A stretch of 14,719 nucleotides of DNA from Candidatus Methanoplasma sp. (GTDB lineage: Archaea; Thermoplasmatota; Thermoplasmata; Methanomassiliicoccales; Methanomethylophilaceae), in contig JAITCQ010000092.1 of NCBI GenBank assembly GCA_031283015.1, positions 1 through 14,719 of the forward strand, given 5' to 3'. The notes beneath the pieces are model-generated. The model ran no database searches, was not told the DNA's origin, and saw only the letters and a program-made list of their open reading frames with translations. The position numbers and the translations under genes were made by a program. Shown one piece after another: positions 13,827 to 14,719 of this stretch (position 1 is its first letter; every line of letters begins with the position of its first letter).

Positions 13827-14719
13827 TCATTCTCCCTCTTTTTGGGTGTGTAAATAAGATTTACCGCGCCGGTGCCTAACGTCACCGGCTGTCCGACTAT
13901 GATGTTCTCCGTTACTCCTTCCAGATGGTCGACCTCTCCGACCATCGCCGCGTGCAGGAGGTGCGCCGCGGTGATCTCGAACGCCGCCCTTGCCAGCACC
14001 GACGATTTCTTGCCGGATACTCCGTGCCTTCCGATCGCTTTGACCTGTCCGTCGTTGGTCATCAGGTCCGCAACGAGCATGATATGCCTGATATCGACAT
14101 CCAGCCCCGCTTCTCCCAGGGTCCCCATCGCCTCGTGTATGATGGAGTTCCTCGCCGCCTCGATGCCGAGGACGTCGGCCACTTCCAGAATGCTGTTGGT
14201 CATGACCTTGTTTGCGTTCACGCCTTCGATCTTCAGCACTTCTTTGAGGTTGCTCCCTTCCGTGATTATCTTCCATGAGCCGGCGGCCTTACTGAGGACC
14301 GCTCTCGATATTCCGTCTATCCCTTTTATCTTGGCGTTCCTGACGGCGTCGTACATCGTCTGCAGCTTCTTGTATGACGGCTCGTCCGACGTTATGACTA
14401 TCTGGAAATCGGAGAGCTTTACTAGACCGCGGACGGCCTTCACTTTGTTCAACCTGTCGACCACGTCGTCGGCGCCGAGACCGCGCAGCGCCATCTTCCT
14501 TGTGTTTGGCGTGATCACGAGTCTCATATTCGTTATGTCCGTCTCCACCGAAGCGATGTCCAGCAGGGACGTGACCTCTATCTCCGACGCGACGTGCCTA
14601 GCGACGCTCTCGTCCTCCGCGGCTATGCCCGTGAGCGGGATGTCCATGGACGGCGTGCTGGGCACGCGTCTCGCGTCCACTATCTCTATCAGCCTGGGAA
14701 GGCCCTGGGTGACGTTTAT
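13823..14719 (-). CDS. rpoA2: DNA-directed RNA polymerase subunit A'' (partial, N-terminus beyond window end)
   Basis: RpoA'' is the C-terminal part of the archaeal split beta'-like largest subunit. It forms part of the active-site cleft and the jaw of RNA polymerase. The 298 visible residues are open to the window edge, so the start and about 80-100 residues, including most of the trigger-loop region, are outside. The visible part begins NVTQGLPRLIEIVDAR, a hallmark run, followed by RRVPSTPSM. Later hallmarks are GVNANKVMTNSILEVADVLGIEAARNSI (split here only by eye) and HGVSGKKSSVLARAAFE. The C-terminal VTENIIVGQPVTLGTG is also typical. A GTG at 14680 lies inside the conserved IVDARR run and is a valine codon, not a start. 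The stop overlaps the rpl30e ATG as ATGA. The assignment is secure. Confidence 0.97.
   Translation of the reverse strand: MNVTQGLPRLIEIVDARRVPSTPSMDIPLTGIAAEDESVARHVASEIEVTSLLDIASVETDITNMRLVITPNTRKMALRGLGADDVVDRLNKVKAVRGLVKLSDFQIVITSDEPSYKKLQTMYDAVRNAKIKGIDGISRAVLSKAAGSWKIITEGSNLKEVLKIEGVNANKVMTNSILEVADVLGIEAARNSIIHEAMGTLGEAGLDVDIRHIMLVADLMTNDGQVKAIGRHGVSGKKSSVLARAAFEITAAHLLHAAMVGEVDHLEGVTENIIVGQPVTLGTGAVNLIYTPKKRENE
13832..13838 (-). promoter_or_regulatory. Ribosome binding site for rpl30e
   Basis: GAGGGAG on the minus strand sits 5 bases before the rpl30e ATG, inside the last codons of rpoA2. It distinguishes the in-frame ATG at 13826 from the nearby out-of-frame ATG at 13830. It supports independent ribosome loading besides coupling through the ATGA overlap. 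Confidence 0.5.

Noticed and set aside
14678..14680. GTG as a possible start of the polymerase A'' gene
   Set aside because: It falls inside the conserved LIEIVDARR run and the frame continues open to the window edge with conserved sequence.
1..14719. tRNA, rRNA, CRISPR, insertion sequence or integrase
   Set aside because: No cloverleaf, spaced direct repeats, transposase motifs or terminal inverted repeats were seen. Coding density leaves only short gaps.

Overview
The window reads as a compact, GC-rich archaeal chromosome segment with no mobile elements. The archaeal markers are an archaeal-type GatD, an archaeal NusA (two KH domains only), a stand-alone L30e after a split RNA polymerase A'' subunit, archaeal-type HypB and OMP decarboxylase, a translin-like protein, TATA-like boxes close to start codons and an STT3-family membrane protein. 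HypB implies a [NiFe]-hydrogenase. None of the eleven visible stop codons is TAG (9 TGA, 2 TAA), which fits a lineage that reads TAG as pyrrolysine. A relative of the Methanomassiliicoccales (Thermoplasmatota methanogens) is my best guess. This is inference, not proof.

Layout. (1) 1-1217, minus: gatD, cut by the window start. (2) 1291-4658, plus: a tight run of hypB, purD, truA and a translin/TRAX-like gene, starting back-to-back with gatD over one AT-rich promoter box. (3) 4685-11190, minus: a two-gene unit. A 1905-codon STT3-like protein carries a huge beta-rich, sequon-rich ectodomain and a C-terminal membrane anchor. It overlaps by ATGA a 263-codon anchored protein with an extracellular Ig/CARDB-like region. 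(4) 11275-11919, minus: pyrF, the upstream neighbour of that unit but separated from it by its own T-tract and a clear TATA box. (5) 11944-13050, plus: a radical SAM protein of the COG2108 type, divergent from pyrF. (6) 13109-14719, minus: the 3' end of the RNA polymerase operon, rpoA2-rpl30e-nusA, cut by the window end.

Most of the window is housekeeping: Gln-tRNA(Gln) formation, hydrogenase nickel insertion, purine and pyrimidine synthesis, tRNA pseudouridine, transcription and ribosome. The region worth a second look is 4685-11190, about 44% of the window. The large protein keeps the STT3 N-terminal fold and the first acidic loop, but its WWDYG and second acidic motifs are badly degraded. 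It also has about 1,000 extra extracellular residues with roughly two dozen N-X-S/T sites. It may be a neofunctionalised oligosaccharyltransferase paralogue or surface scaffold, acting with the translationally coupled companion.

No gene-free stretch exceeds 300 bases. I see no tRNA, rRNA, CRISPR array, IS element or attachment site.
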